Shown one piece after another: positions 8,686 through 16,323 of a DNA stretch of 49,268 nucleotides. The stretch comes from Rubrivivax sp. (lineage in GTDB: Bacteria; Pseudomonadota; Gammaproteobacteria; Burkholderiales; Burkholderiaceae_C): positions 1 to 49,268 of the forward strand of contig JAUXRG010000107.1 in the NCBI GenBank assembly GCA_030681795.1. Reading direction: 5' to 3'. A program made the translations under genes and the position numbers. The notes under the pieces were generated by a model. That model had not been told where the DNA came from. It saw only the letters and a list, made by a program, of their open reading frames with translations, and ran no database searches. How positions within the stretch are numbered: the first letter of the stretch is position 1; each line of letters begins with the position of its first letter.

Positions 8686-8824
8686 AGGCTGCCTCGCGCG
8701 GTGAGCCGAAAAGGACAGCATCGTATGCGCACAAGCTGCGGCGCGAGAACTTCGCGCTGCGGTCGATCAAGCCCAGTGGCCACGCCGACCGGCCACACGC
8801 GTCGCCGCCCACGCGGCCCGCGGC

Positions 8825-10861
8825 CTAGTCGGCGTCGATTTCCTGCAGCAAGCGCGCCGTGGGCTCCGGCCCCAGGTTCAGCAGTTCGCTGATGTCCTGG
8901 ATGTCGTCGGGCAAGGCCGCGTTGTCCCAGCCCAGCGTGCTGTGCCGCGCCACGCGGATGGCGAGCTGGACGTTGCGCATCTGCGGGCCGACCGCCTTGG
9001 CATGGTCGTCGGTGAAGTCGACCAGCAGCGTGGGCAGCCGCCAGGCCTTCATCAGCGCATGCTCGAGTTCGAGCAGCTCGATGTTCAAGAGCTCGCGCTG
9101 CACGGCGGCGGAACGCAGCGTGGAATCGGCCTGCTGGCGTCGGGCGATCTCCGCCGCCAGATCCGGCGCGCGCAACCAGAGCAGCAGCTCGGCGAAATCG
9201 TGCAGCAGCGCGGCCTCGTGGATCACCGGTGCATCGTTGTCCATGCGGTGCACCGCGAAGCCGATGGCAAAACGCGCGGCGCGCCGCGCCCGGCGCAGCA
9301 CGGCCGCAAAGCCCTCCAGGGCCTCGGGCCGGTCGGCCAGGCGGTCTTCCACGGTGTGCAGTGTCTCGAAGGCGCGGAAGAAGGGGGGAATGCCGAGCAT
9401 CAGCAAAGCCGCCGTGACGGTCTCGGCTTCACTGCCCTCGCGGCCGCGGCGCAGCCGCGCGAGGTGGGCGAGCACCTTCAGCGTCATCAGCGGGTCCGAG
9501 GCGATCACGTCGGTCAGCATGTGGGCATCGACGGCGTCTTCGTTGAGGCGCAGTTCGTCCAGCGCGTCGGCGGTGCTGGCCAGTACCGGCAGCGTCTCGG
9601 GCTTGAAAAGGGCCATCCAGCCGGCGAGGTCGCGCGGGGCGCGGGTGATGAAGTCGGTGGCGGGAGCGGAGCGGACGCGGCGCGCTTCGAGCGCCGGGCC
9701 GGTGCCCTCCGCGGCCAGGCTGGGGTCGCCCAACGAGAACATCAAGCCCGTACGAGCGTCGGCCCGACCGTCGAGCAACGCGTTCCATGCGTTCAGCAAG
9801 GCCTCGCCACCCTGCGCGTGGACGATCTTCACCCACGGCGGCGTGGCGGTGCCGACGCGGTCGACGAATGCGCGCCTGGCCTGAGCGACGCGTTGCTCCA
9901 GCGCCGCGCGACCCCAGCCTTCGGGGGGCGGGCCGGCGCGCCTGGCAGCTTGTGCGGAGCCCAAGAACACCGTCGGCCGCGGCCCCGGCAGCGCGCTGTC
10001 CGAACCCTGCTCAGACCAATGCGTGCCACCGATCGCGCTGCTGTACTTCAGGGCCTGGCCAAAGTGCCCGTGGACGCCGAGTCGCACAGCCGAGCTGCCG
10101 GCAAAGTCGACATACACGGTGGCTGTGCCGGGGGCCAGCGCGGGCACCTCGTCGTACAAGTGGACCGCGTCGTAGCAGCCCAGCGAGCGTGTGAACTCGG
10201 CGTTGCCGGCCGATGTCAACCCGACGATCGCCGGCGCTCCGGGTGTGCCGCGCCTCAAGCCCAGGCAGAACGCCGTGGCGAGGGCCGTCTTGCTGGAGGC
10301 GCTGGACAGGAGCACCTGCCGGGCGCCGAAGAAGGCGTGGTCGGCGAGAAAGTCGTCGATCAGGAACGCGGTGGTGAACAAGGGTCGCAGAACGGCCTGC
10401 AGGCCCTCGAGTTCCGGTGTCCACCCGGGGTCGGCATCGCAGAAGACGTACCGGTTGTAGACCGCAGCCAGCCCTTGGCGATGCGCCGCGGCGTCGCTGA
10501 ACCCGGCCGGCGTCACGCGTGCGGCCTGCGCCACGAGATGCGTGCCGGCAGGCAGGAAGCCCCAGACGCGCCGGCCCTCGACCACGCCTTCGGCCTGCGA
10601 TTCGACCACGGTGGCGAAACCCCATACCGGCAGGCATCCCAGCGCCGCATCAGCGGCGGGAAAGAACTGCCAGTACTTCATCTCGTCGCCCAGACCGGCG
10701 TAGGTCACGTTGTTGGACGTGAGCGCGAATTGCTCGATGCGCAACCGCAACTCGCCGGGCCGCAGGCTGCGCGAGGCAGGGGCGTCGGGGTCGGCGGCCA
10801 GGTGGGCGCCGCGCAGATCGGCGCGTGCGATGAACAGACGTGGGTTCGCGGCAAGTGGCAT
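8825..10861 (-). CDS. DUF2855-HDOD fusion protein
   Basis: A single open frame of about 678 residues joins two unrelated modules. Residues 1 to about 375 match the DUF2855 family: EQFALTSNNVTYAGLGDEM, a WGFATVVES segment, RPLFTTAFLIDDF and LLSSASSKTALATAFCLGL, which recall a Rossmann-like MDR fold. Residues about 400-620 match an HDOD domain (signal-output relative of HD domains): VLASTADALDELRLNEDAV, VIASDPLMTLKVLAHLARLR, MLGIPPFF and HEAALLHDFAELLLWL. No stop or obvious frame change separates them. The start is uncertain: ATG 10861 is chosen for fit to DUF2855, and ATG 10891 or TTG 10918 are alternatives. Function is unknown; a regulatory or signalling role is inferred from HDOD only. Confidence 0.75.
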   Translation of the reverse strand: MPLAANPRLFIARADLRGAHLAADPDAPASRSLRPGELRLRIEQFALTSNNVTYAGLGDEMKYWQFFPAADAALGCLPVWGFATVVESQAEGVVEGRRVWGFLPAGTHLVAQAARVTPAGFSDAAAHRQGLAAVYNRYVFCDADPGWTPELEGLQAVLRPLFTTAFLIDDFLADHAFFGARQVLLSSASSKTALATAFCLGLRRGTPGAPAIVGLTSAGNAEFTRSLGCYDAVHLYDEVPALAPGTATVYVDFAGSSAVRLGVHGHFGQALKYSSAIGGTHWSEQGSDSALPGPRPTVFLGSAQAARRAGPPPEGWGRAALEQRVAQARRAFVDRVGTATPPWVKIVHAQGGEALLNAWNALLDGRADARTGLMFSLGDPSLAAEGTGPALEARRVRSAPATDFITRAPRDLAGWMALFKPETLPVLASTADALDELRLNEDAVDAHMLTDVIASDPLMTLKVLAHLARLRRGREGSEAETVTAALLMLGIPPFFRAFETLHTVEDRLADRPEALEGFAAVLRRARRAARFAIGFAVHRMDNDAPVIHEAALLHDFAELLLWLRAPDLAAEIARRQQADSTLRSAAVQRELLNIELLELEHALMKAWRLPTLLVDFTDDHAKAVGPQMRNVQLAIRVARHSTLGWDNAALPDDIQDISELLNLGPEPTARLLQEIDAD

Positions 10862-10911
10862 CGGGTGCTCGTTGAAATGGCCGGCGGCCATGCTCCGCGC
10901 GTGCCCCGGGG

Positions 10912-10948
10912 CTGTCAAGCCCGCCCCGAACCGGGGCGGGCTTGACAG
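10912..10948. repeat. Perfect stem-loop, intergenic
   Basis: The arms CTGTCAAGCCCGCCCCG and CGGGGCGGGCTTGACAG (17 bp, no mismatch) enclose a 3-nt loop. It lies between the 82-residue gene upstream (minus strand) and the DUF2855-HDOD gene. There is no T-tract on either side, so it is not a classical terminator, although it may still stop or slow transcription. The core resembles the orfA palindrome at 3491-3526. Confidence 0.8.
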
Positions 10949-10957
10949 TCGGCGGCT

Positions 10958-11206
10958 TTACAGCCGGTTGACGCCGAGCACATGACCGACGAGCCGGCCA
11001 TCGATATACAGCGCGCCTTCCGGGGCGCCCGCTTCGGCATGGAACTCGAGCACGGGCTCGGCCACCTGGGCCGGCTGCGCCACCGCCAAGCGCGCCGCCA
11101 GGCCGTCCAGGCTGCGGCTCGCCGCACGCAGCAAGGCAGCGAGCAGGCGCCGCACTCGGCGGCGGGCGGGCGCCGCGGCACCCAAAGGCAGGTCTTGCAT
11201 CCACAT
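10958..11206 (-). CDS. Small conserved hypothetical protein
   Basis: An 82-residue protein starting at ATG 11206 behind a strong ribosome binding site (AAGGAGAG, 5 bp spacing). The N-terminal half is basic and helical (ARRRVRRLLAALLRAA). The C-terminal half ends in EFHAEAGAPEGALYIDGRLV, which looks like a conserved beta-rich block. No cysteine pairs or signal peptide are seen. I recall similar small proteins in Burkholderiales but know no function. A longer frame upstream exists, but the ribosome binding site decides the start. Confidence 0.7.
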   Translation of the reverse strand: MWMQDLPLGAAAPARRRVRRLLAALLRAASRSLDGLAARLAVAQPAQVAEPVLEFHAEAGAPEGALYIDGRLVGHVLGVNRL

Positions 11207-11269
11207 GAGGGCTCTCCTTGTGGCGGTTTGGGGGGACTGAGAGGCAGGAAAGGCGGGCTCCAAAAGCCG

Positions 11270-11301
11270 ACGGCCCGGGGTGCTGGTGCTTCCCGGGCCG
11301 T
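11270..11301 (-). terminator. Hairpin with short T-run, possible terminator
   Basis: On the minus strand ACGGCCCGGG pairs perfectly with CCCGGGCCGT across a 12-nt loop and is followed shortly by CGGCTTTTGG. It sits between the small ORF at 11338-11466 and the gene at 10958-11206, so it could end or attenuate transcription between them. The T-run is short. Confidence 0.5.
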
Positions 11302-11337
11302 GGAGGGCTTGGTGCCGCGCGCCCAGGCGCGCAGCAT

Positions 11338-11466
11338 TCAGCTCACCGGCACCCCGGGCGGAGCACCATGATTTATCGCGCCGGTCGATTCGACGCCTTG
11401 GACGCCTGCAGCGGCCACGGGGCTGTGGCGGTCCTGCAGTTCGGCAAAGGACAGCGGAAGAGACAT
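11338..11466 (-). CDS. Possible small ORF of 42 residues
   Basis: The frame begins at ATG 11466 with CTGGAG about 5 bp upstream and encodes a 42-residue peptide starting MSLPLSFAELQDRHSPVAAA. It is preceded at 11529-11548 by a TGATAA/TTATCA inverted repeat and followed by a hairpin. No family is recognised. It might be a leader peptide or a small protein, or not translated at all. The rest of the interval 11207-11616 holds only the hairpin and the inverted repeat. Confidence 0.35.
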   Translation of the reverse strand: MSLPLSFAELQDRHSPVAAAGVQGVESTGAINHGAPPGVPVS

Positions 11467-11528
11467 GACGCTCCAGTTCGGGGTGGATCGGATGCGGGTC
11501 CGGTCTCGGACCTGCATGCTTGCGCAAA

Positions 11529-11548
11529 TGATAAACATGCGCTTATCA
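11529..11548. promoter_or_regulatory. TGATAA/TTATCA inverted repeat, operator candidate
   Basis: TGATAA and TTATCA are separated by 8 bp in an otherwise GC-rich region. On the minus strand the right half reads TTTATCATTTGCGC; the region just upstream of the HTH gene (near 12225-12240) reads TTTATCATTGCGC. The shared AT-rich word suggests a common binding site. The regulator is inferred, not shown. Confidence 0.5.
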
Positions 11549-11616
11549 ATGAGCAAGGCATTTTCGTGGCGCTGCGCGCGACGAACTAGGGGGGCGTCGG
11601 GGGATGCCCGGCCGCG

Positions 11617-12219
11617 CTATCTCTTGCGCTTGAGCGGCGCCACGCCCGCCTGTGTGCGTTGCCACAGCAAGAGGGGGTCTTCGGCGGGGCCGGGGGCGCT
11701 GGCCGGCGGTTGCCGAGTGGGCGCCGGCGCAGCGGCGCCACCGGGGCCACTGCCGGGCGCGGCTGCCGGCGCAAGCACTTCACCCAGCAAGTCCAGCAGC
11801 CGGGTGCGCGCACGCTGGGGGTGGCGCCGGTAATAGGTCAGCACGAGGCCGACGATGAAGCGCTCGTCGTCGTCCCGCGGTGCGGATTCGTCGCCTGTCG
11901 CGGCGTCGCGAGGCGCCCCGGCGGCCGCCGGGGCTGCGCCGCCCGCAGCGGCTGGGCCATGCGGCAGGTCCATCCAGCCCCGGGGCTTGTGGCAAAGATG
12001 TTCGAACTGGCGCGCCAGCCGCTCGCCGATCTGCCGCGAGCGGCCCTTGATCTGGCTCCAGTAGCTGGGCTGGATCTGCACGCGCTCGGCAAAACGCCGC
12101 TCCAGGCCACGCAGCGTGGCCGCGTCGGCGTGGCGGGCGCTGAAGCGCACGAACTCCTCGAACAGCGCCAGCGCATTGTCCAATCGCACCTGGGCGAGGT
12201 CGGTAGGGGCGGCTTGCAT
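11617..12219 (-). CDS. Cro/C1-like helix-turn-helix protein
   Basis: A 200-residue protein from ATG 12219. Residues about 12-80 look like a Cro/C1-type DNA-binding domain: ADAATLRGLERRFAERVQIQ, PSYWSQIKGRSRQIGERLAR and QFEHLCHKPRGWMD. The pattern of an SYxSQI turn followed by IGxxLARxxE and a Gly-Trp-hydrophobic-Asp end is known from C1-type repressors that bind short palindromes. An Ala/Pro/Gly-rich linker, a short helical block (DDDERFIVGLVLTYYRRHPQ) and a Pro-rich tail ending in KRKR follow. A TGATAA-type site lies directly upstream, so autoregulation is possible. Target genes are unknown. Confidence 0.7.
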   Translation of the reverse strand: MQAAPTDLAQVRLDNALALFEEFVRFSARHADAATLRGLERRFAERVQIQPSYWSQIKGRSRQIGERLARQFEHLCHKPRGWMDLPHGPAAAGGAAPAAAGAPRDAATGDESAPRDDDERFIVGLVLTYYRRHPQRARTRLLDLLGEVLAPAAAPGSGPGGAAAPAPTRQPPASAPGPAEDPLLLWQRTQAGVAPLKRKR

Positions 12220-12246
12220 CAGGCGCAATGATAAATCGTCGTTGCC
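12220..12246. promoter_or_regulatory. TGATAA-type site before the HTH gene
   Basis: The sequence AATGATAAATCG, followed 8 bp later by CTATCAAG, lies immediately upstream of ATG 12219. On the minus strand it reads TTGATA, 13 bp, then TTATCATTGCGC. It matches the right half of the inverted repeat at 11529-11548. The position fits a promoter or operator of the HTH gene. The half-site spacing differs by 4 bp from the other copy, which weakens the case. Confidence 0.4.
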
Positions 12247-12318
12247 CTATCAAGCGCCGGCGCGGCGCCACGCGCTACGCCGGCCCAGGCGCCACCGGGG
12301 CGCAACGCGCCTTGCGTA

Positions 12319-14379
12319 TCAGTCTTCGTCCTTGACCTGGAACTGCGCCGCCAGCTGCTGCTGCACGCTGGGCGGCACGGCCTCGTAGCGCGAGAACTCG
12401 ATGCTGTAGCGCCCCTGGCCGCTGGTCAGCGCATTCAGCCGGCTCTGGTAGCCCGCCAGCTCCGACAACGGTGCCGTGCCGCGCACGACCATCATTCCCG
12501 AGGCGCCGTTGGCGGTGCCGGTGACGAGGCCGCGTTTGGACGAGAGGTCGCCGGTGATGTCGCCCACGCTGTGGTCGGGCGCACTGATCTCGATATTCAC
12601 GATCGGCTCGAGCACGCTGGGCCGGGCTTCGCGGATGGCCGCCAGGAAGGCCTTGCGCCCGGCGGTGGCGAAGGCGATGTCCTTGCTGTCCACGGTGTGG
12701 TGCTTGCCGTCGTAGACCGTCACGCGCACGTCGACCACCGGGTAGCCGGCCACGGCGCCGCCGGCGATGGCTTCGCGCACGCCCTTTTCCACGGCCGGGA
12801 TGAACTGGTTCGGGATGGTGCCGCCCTTGACGGCATCGATGAATTCGAACCCGCCACCCCGCGGCAGCGGCTCGACGCGCAGGAAGACCTCGCCGAACTG
12901 GCCCGCACCGCCGGTCTGCTTCTTGTGCCGGTGGTGGCCCTCGGCCTTGGCGGTGATGGTCTCGCGGTAGGCGATGCGCGGCGGGCGCGTATTGACCTCG
13001 AAGCGGTAGACATCGCGCAGCCGCTCCAGCAGCACGCGCAGGTGCAGCTCACCGAGGCCGTAGAGGATGGTCTCGTTGGTGTTGGCCACATGCTCCACTT
13101 TCAGGCACGGGTCTTCGTCGATGAGCTTGGTGAGGATCTCCCACATGCGCTGTTCGTCGCCGTGGCGCTTGGGCTCGATGGCCAGGCCGTGCACGGGCTT
13201 GGGGAATTCCAGCGGCTTGAGGTGGATGTGGTCGTCGTCGGTGGCGTCGTGCAGCACGGCGTCGAAGTGGATGTCCTCGACCTTGGCCACGGCGACGATG
13301 TCCCCCGGCAGTGCGCGCTGCACTTCCACCGTCTCCTTGCCCTGCAGCATGAACAGGTGCGCCACCCTGAAAGGCTTGCGGCTGCTGCCTATGTAGAGGT
13401 GGCTGTCCTTGCTCACGGTGCCCTGGTGGACGCGGAAGATGCCCATGCGGCCGACGAACGGATCCACCGTGACCTTGAACACATGCGCCAACACATGCTT
13501 GGTGGGGTCGGGGTCGGCGTGCATGGCCACGGCATCGGCGCCCTCGCCGTTGAGGAAGTCGGGCGGGTTGGCCTCGAGCGGGTTGGGCAGCAGCTTGACG
13601 ATGATGTCGAGCAGGTCGCCCACGCCGGCACCGGTCTTGGCCGAGACGAAGCACACCGGGATGAGGTGGCCCTCGCGCAGGGCCTGTTCCAGCGGGGCGT
13701 GCAGCTCGGCCGGGTCGACATCGCCGTCGTTCAGGTAGCGGTCGACGAAATCGCTGTCCACCTCGACGACCTGCTCGACCAGCGCACGGTGCGCGGCGTC
13801 CACCGAGCCGAAGTCGCTTTCGCCTTCGCGGTTGTAGAAGCACTCGACGACGCGGCTGGCGCCATTCGCGGGCAGGTTTACCGGCAGGCACTCCTTGCCG
13901 AATACGGCCTGGATCTGCTCCAGCAGTGCCGCCAGGCCGGCGGGCGCGGCGTCGATCTTGTTGACGATGATGAGCCGGTCGAGGCGGCGCGACGCGGCGT
14001 ACTCCATCATGCGCAGCGCCATCGGCTCGATGCCCACGGCGGCGTTGATGACGATGGCGGCCGTCTCCACCGCCTCCAGCGCCGGCAGGCTCTGGCCCAG
14101 GAAATCGGGGCTGCCCGGGGTGTCGATGAAGTGCACGCGCGTGTCGGCGTGGTGCAGGTGCATCACCGCGGCATTCAGCGAGTGCTGCATCTTGCGTTCC
14201 AGCGGGTCGAAGTCGCTGACCGTGCTGCCGCGCTCCAGCGTGCCTGCCGTGGCGATGGCGCCGGCCTTGGCGAGCAGCGCTTCGACGAGGCTGGTCTTGC
14301 CGGCTGCCGCCGGGCCCACCAGGGCCAGCGTGCGGATCGCGGCGATGCTCGCCGGGCTGCTTGGGGTCGGGCTTGGCAT
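12319..14379 (-). CDS. Elongation factor G-like protein (EF-G paralogue)
   Basis: A 686-residue translational GTPase with EF-G architecture. The G1 loop is GPAAAGKTS (about 22-30) instead of the GHIDAGKT of housekeeping EF-G. G3 is DTPGSPDF and G4 is NKID. A domain-II block (PFVGRMGIFRVHQGTV), a domain-IV block (HKKQTGGAGQFGEVFLRVEP) and a domain-V end follow. The divergent G1 loop and short switch I put it in the EF-G-like/FusA2 group, whose cellular role is not settled; it is not the main fusA. AAGGAG 8 bp before ATG 14379 supports the start. It is a single gene, 178 bp downstream of amn on the same strand. Confidence 0.85.
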   Translation of the reverse strand: MPSPTPSSPASIAAIRTLALVGPAAAGKTSLVEALLAKAGAIATAGTLERGSTVSDFDPLERKMQHSLNAAVMHLHHADTRVHFIDTPGSPDFLGQSLPALEAVETAAIVINAAVGIEPMALRMMEYAASRRLDRLIIVNKIDAAPAGLAALLEQIQAVFGKECLPVNLPANGASRVVECFYNREGESDFGSVDAAHRALVEQVVEVDSDFVDRYLNDGDVDPAELHAPLEQALREGHLIPVCFVSAKTGAGVGDLLDIIVKLLPNPLEANPPDFLNGEGADAVAMHADPDPTKHVLAHVFKVTVDPFVGRMGIFRVHQGTVSKDSHLYIGSSRKPFRVAHLFMLQGKETVEVQRALPGDIVAVAKVEDIHFDAVLHDATDDDHIHLKPLEFPKPVHGLAIEPKRHGDEQRMWEILTKLIDEDPCLKVEHVANTNETILYGLGELHLRVLLERLRDVYRFEVNTRPPRIAYRETITAKAEGHHRHKKQTGGAGQFGEVFLRVEPLPRGGGFEFIDAVKGGTIPNQFIPAVEKGVREAIAGGAVAGYPVVDVRVTVYDGKHHTVDSKDIAFATAGRKAFLAAIREARPSVLEPIVNIEISAPDHSVGDITGDLSSKRGLVTGTANGASGMMVVRGTAPLSELAGYQSRLNALTSGQGRYSIEFSRYEAVPPSVQQQLAAQFQVKDED

Positions 14380-14523
14380 GCAGTGAACTCCTTCAGCGCG
14401 TGGCGCCGGAGAGCTCGCGCTGCTTCAAGTGGACAAAGTGAAAGGGCCTGACCCAGGGTAAGACATAGCGCCGCCGGCCACAAGAGTTGCAGCCCGCGGC
14501 CGCGCGTCATCCTTGCGATCGAT

Positions 14524-14543
14524 CAAGCCGCGTGCGCGGCTTT
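14524..14543 (-). terminator. Hairpin after amn, possible terminator
   Basis: On the minus strand, 15 bp after the amn stop, AAGCCGCG pairs with CGCGGCTT around a 2-nt loop (8-bp arms). There is no long T-run, so termination is only suggested. Confidence 0.4.
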
Positions 14544-14557
14544 GGGTGCCGCAGGGG

Positions 14558-16039
14558 CTACTGGAACGCCACCTCGGCAAAGCTGCGCAGCTTGCGGCTG
14601 TGCAGGCTGCCCGGGCGTTCCTGGCGCAGCAGCTCGACCGCGCGCATGCCGATGCGCAGGTGCTGGTCGACGCGCGCGCGGTAGAAGTGGTTGGCCATGC
14701 CCGGCAGCTTGATCTCGCCGTGCAGCGGCTTGTCGCTCACGCACAGCAAGGTGCCGTAGGGCACGCGGAAGCGAAAGCCGTTGGCGGCGATAGTGGCGCT
14801 TTCCATGTCCAGGGCCACGGCGCGGCTCTGGCTGAAGCGGCGCTCGGGGCCGGCGTTGGGCAGCAGCTCCCAGTTGCGGTTGTCGGTGCTGGCCACGGTG
14901 CCGGTGCGCAGGATGCGCTTGAGCTCGTAGCCCTGGAGCTGGGTGATGTCGGCCACGGCCTGCTCGAGCGCCACCTGGACCTCGGCCAGCGCCGGGATGG
15001 GCACCCACAGCGGCAGCTCTTCGTCCAGCGCATGGTCCTCGCGCATATAGGCGTGGGCCAGCACGTAGTCGCCGAGCTGCTGGCTGTTGCGCAGCCCGGC
15101 GCAGTGGCCGAGCATCAACCAGGCATGCGGGCGCAGCACGGCCACGTGGTCGGTGATGGTCTTGGCGTTGGCCGGGCCGATGCCGATGTTGATCATGGTG
15201 ATGCCGGTGCCGTCGGGCCGCACCAGGTGGTAGGTCGGCATCTGCGGCAGCCGGGGTGGCGGGGCGCCGAGTTCGTCGCCGACCCGCGCGGGCCGGCCGG
15301 TGCGCCGCGTGACCACGTTGCCCGGTTCGACGAAGGCTTCGTACTCGCAGGCCGGGTCGGCCATGAGCGAGTGGCCGAGCTTGATGAACTCGTCGATATA
15401 GAACTGGTAGTTCGTGAAGAGCACGAAGTTCTGGAAATGCTCGGGCGCGGTGCCGCTGTAGTGGCGCAGGCGGTGCAGCGAGTAGTCCACCCGCGGCGCG
15501 GTGAACAGCGACAGCGGGTGCGCCTCGCCGCGGGCGGGCTCGTGCGTGCCGTTGGCGATGCCGTCGTCCATGGCGGCCAGGTCGGGCAGGTCGAACAGGT
15601 CGCGCATCAGCAGCCGGCGCTCCGGGCTCATCGAGCCTTCCAGGTGGTCGTTCTCGGCCAGCGAGAAGTGCACCGGGATGGGCTGGGTGCTGGTGCCGAC
15701 CTCGATGGCCACGCCGTGGTTGCGCAGCAGCAGCCGGAACTGCTCGAGGTAGTAGTTGGCGAACAGGTCGGGCCGCGTCACCGTGGTCTCGAAGGTGCCG
15801 GGCCCGGCGACGAAGCCGTAGCTCAGGCGCGAGTCGGCGCGGGCCACGGTGTCGGTGCGCACGCGCACGAAGGGGTAGCAGGCCCGCACGTGCAGACCGT
15901 CGTCCTGGCCGCACACGAAGCGCTGCAGCGCGGCGCGAAGGTGTTCGATGCTGCTGCGGTAGATCGCCTGCACCTGGGCCAGGGCCGCCTCGGCGTTGTC
16001 GAACTTGGCCGGGGCGATGAACAGGGGCAGCGAGGACAT
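14558..16039 (-). CDS. amn: AMP nucleosidase
   Basis: Hydrolyses AMP to adenine and ribose 5-phosphate and so adjusts the adenylate pool. The 493-residue protein has the N-terminal AMP nucleosidase domain (residues to about 200, with GFVAGPGTFETTVTRPDLFA) and a C-terminal nucleoside-phosphorylase-like domain (MPTYHLVRPDGTGITMINIG, AWLMLGHCAGLRNSQQLGDY and ALDMESATIAANGFRFRVPY). ALDMESAT is the conserved catalytic region of this superfamily. The length agrees with the E. coli protein. It is divergent from the PEP-CTERM operon, with a 284-bp intergenic region in which I see no clear operator. Confidence 0.92.
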   Translation of the reverse strand: MSSLPLFIAPAKFDNAEAALAQVQAIYRSSIEHLRAALQRFVCGQDDGLHVRACYPFVRVRTDTVARADSRLSYGFVAGPGTFETTVTRPDLFANYYLEQFRLLLRNHGVAIEVGTSTQPIPVHFSLAENDHLEGSMSPERRLLMRDLFDLPDLAAMDDGIANGTHEPARGEAHPLSLFTAPRVDYSLHRLRHYSGTAPEHFQNFVLFTNYQFYIDEFIKLGHSLMADPACEYEAFVEPGNVVTRRTGRPARVGDELGAPPPRLPQMPTYHLVRPDGTGITMINIGIGPANAKTITDHVAVLRPHAWLMLGHCAGLRNSQQLGDYVLAHAYMREDHALDEELPLWVPIPALAEVQVALEQAVADITQLQGYELKRILRTGTVASTDNRNWELLPNAGPERRFSQSRAVALDMESATIAANGFRFRVPYGTLLCVSDKPLHGEIKLPGMANHFYRARVDQHLRIGMRAVELLRQERPGSLHSRKLRSFAEVAFQ

Positions 16040-16323
16040 GAAGGAGGGCTCTTATCGTTTTCGTGTCCCGCATTGTGCGTGACCCCAGGGTCGGCATGCG
16101 GCTGTGGCCGGCTCCCGCGGCTCCCTCGGCACCCGAGTCAAGCGCCGCGACGCCTCAAGCGGCTTGGCGCCAATTTGTAAAGAAGCGACGGACCCCCGCG
16201 GATGAGGGGTGCCGTGAGGCGTGAAGGGCCTGGAAATTTAGCGTTCGCTTAACGGTGTGCGGTGACTCTCCCGGCAAAGCTCGCCATGCCGGCTGGGCTC
16301 GTCCAATGCACTGGAGCGCACAA

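Noticed and set aside
8942..10945. A 667-residue plus-strand open frame opposite the DUF2855-HDOD gene
   Set aside because: Low-complexity Arg/Gly/Gln-rich translation typical of shadows; the minus strand shows two recognisable domains.
10958..11527. A longer version (189 residues) of the 82-residue gene
   Set aside because: The strong ribosome binding site before ATG 11206 and the change of character upstream support the short form.
16225..16250. Possible sigma-54 promoter (TGG...GC-like) before the PEP-CTERM gene
   Set aside because: The spacing between the GG and GC elements does not fit the -24/-12 rule, so I do not call it, although PEP-CTERM genes are often RpoN-controlled.
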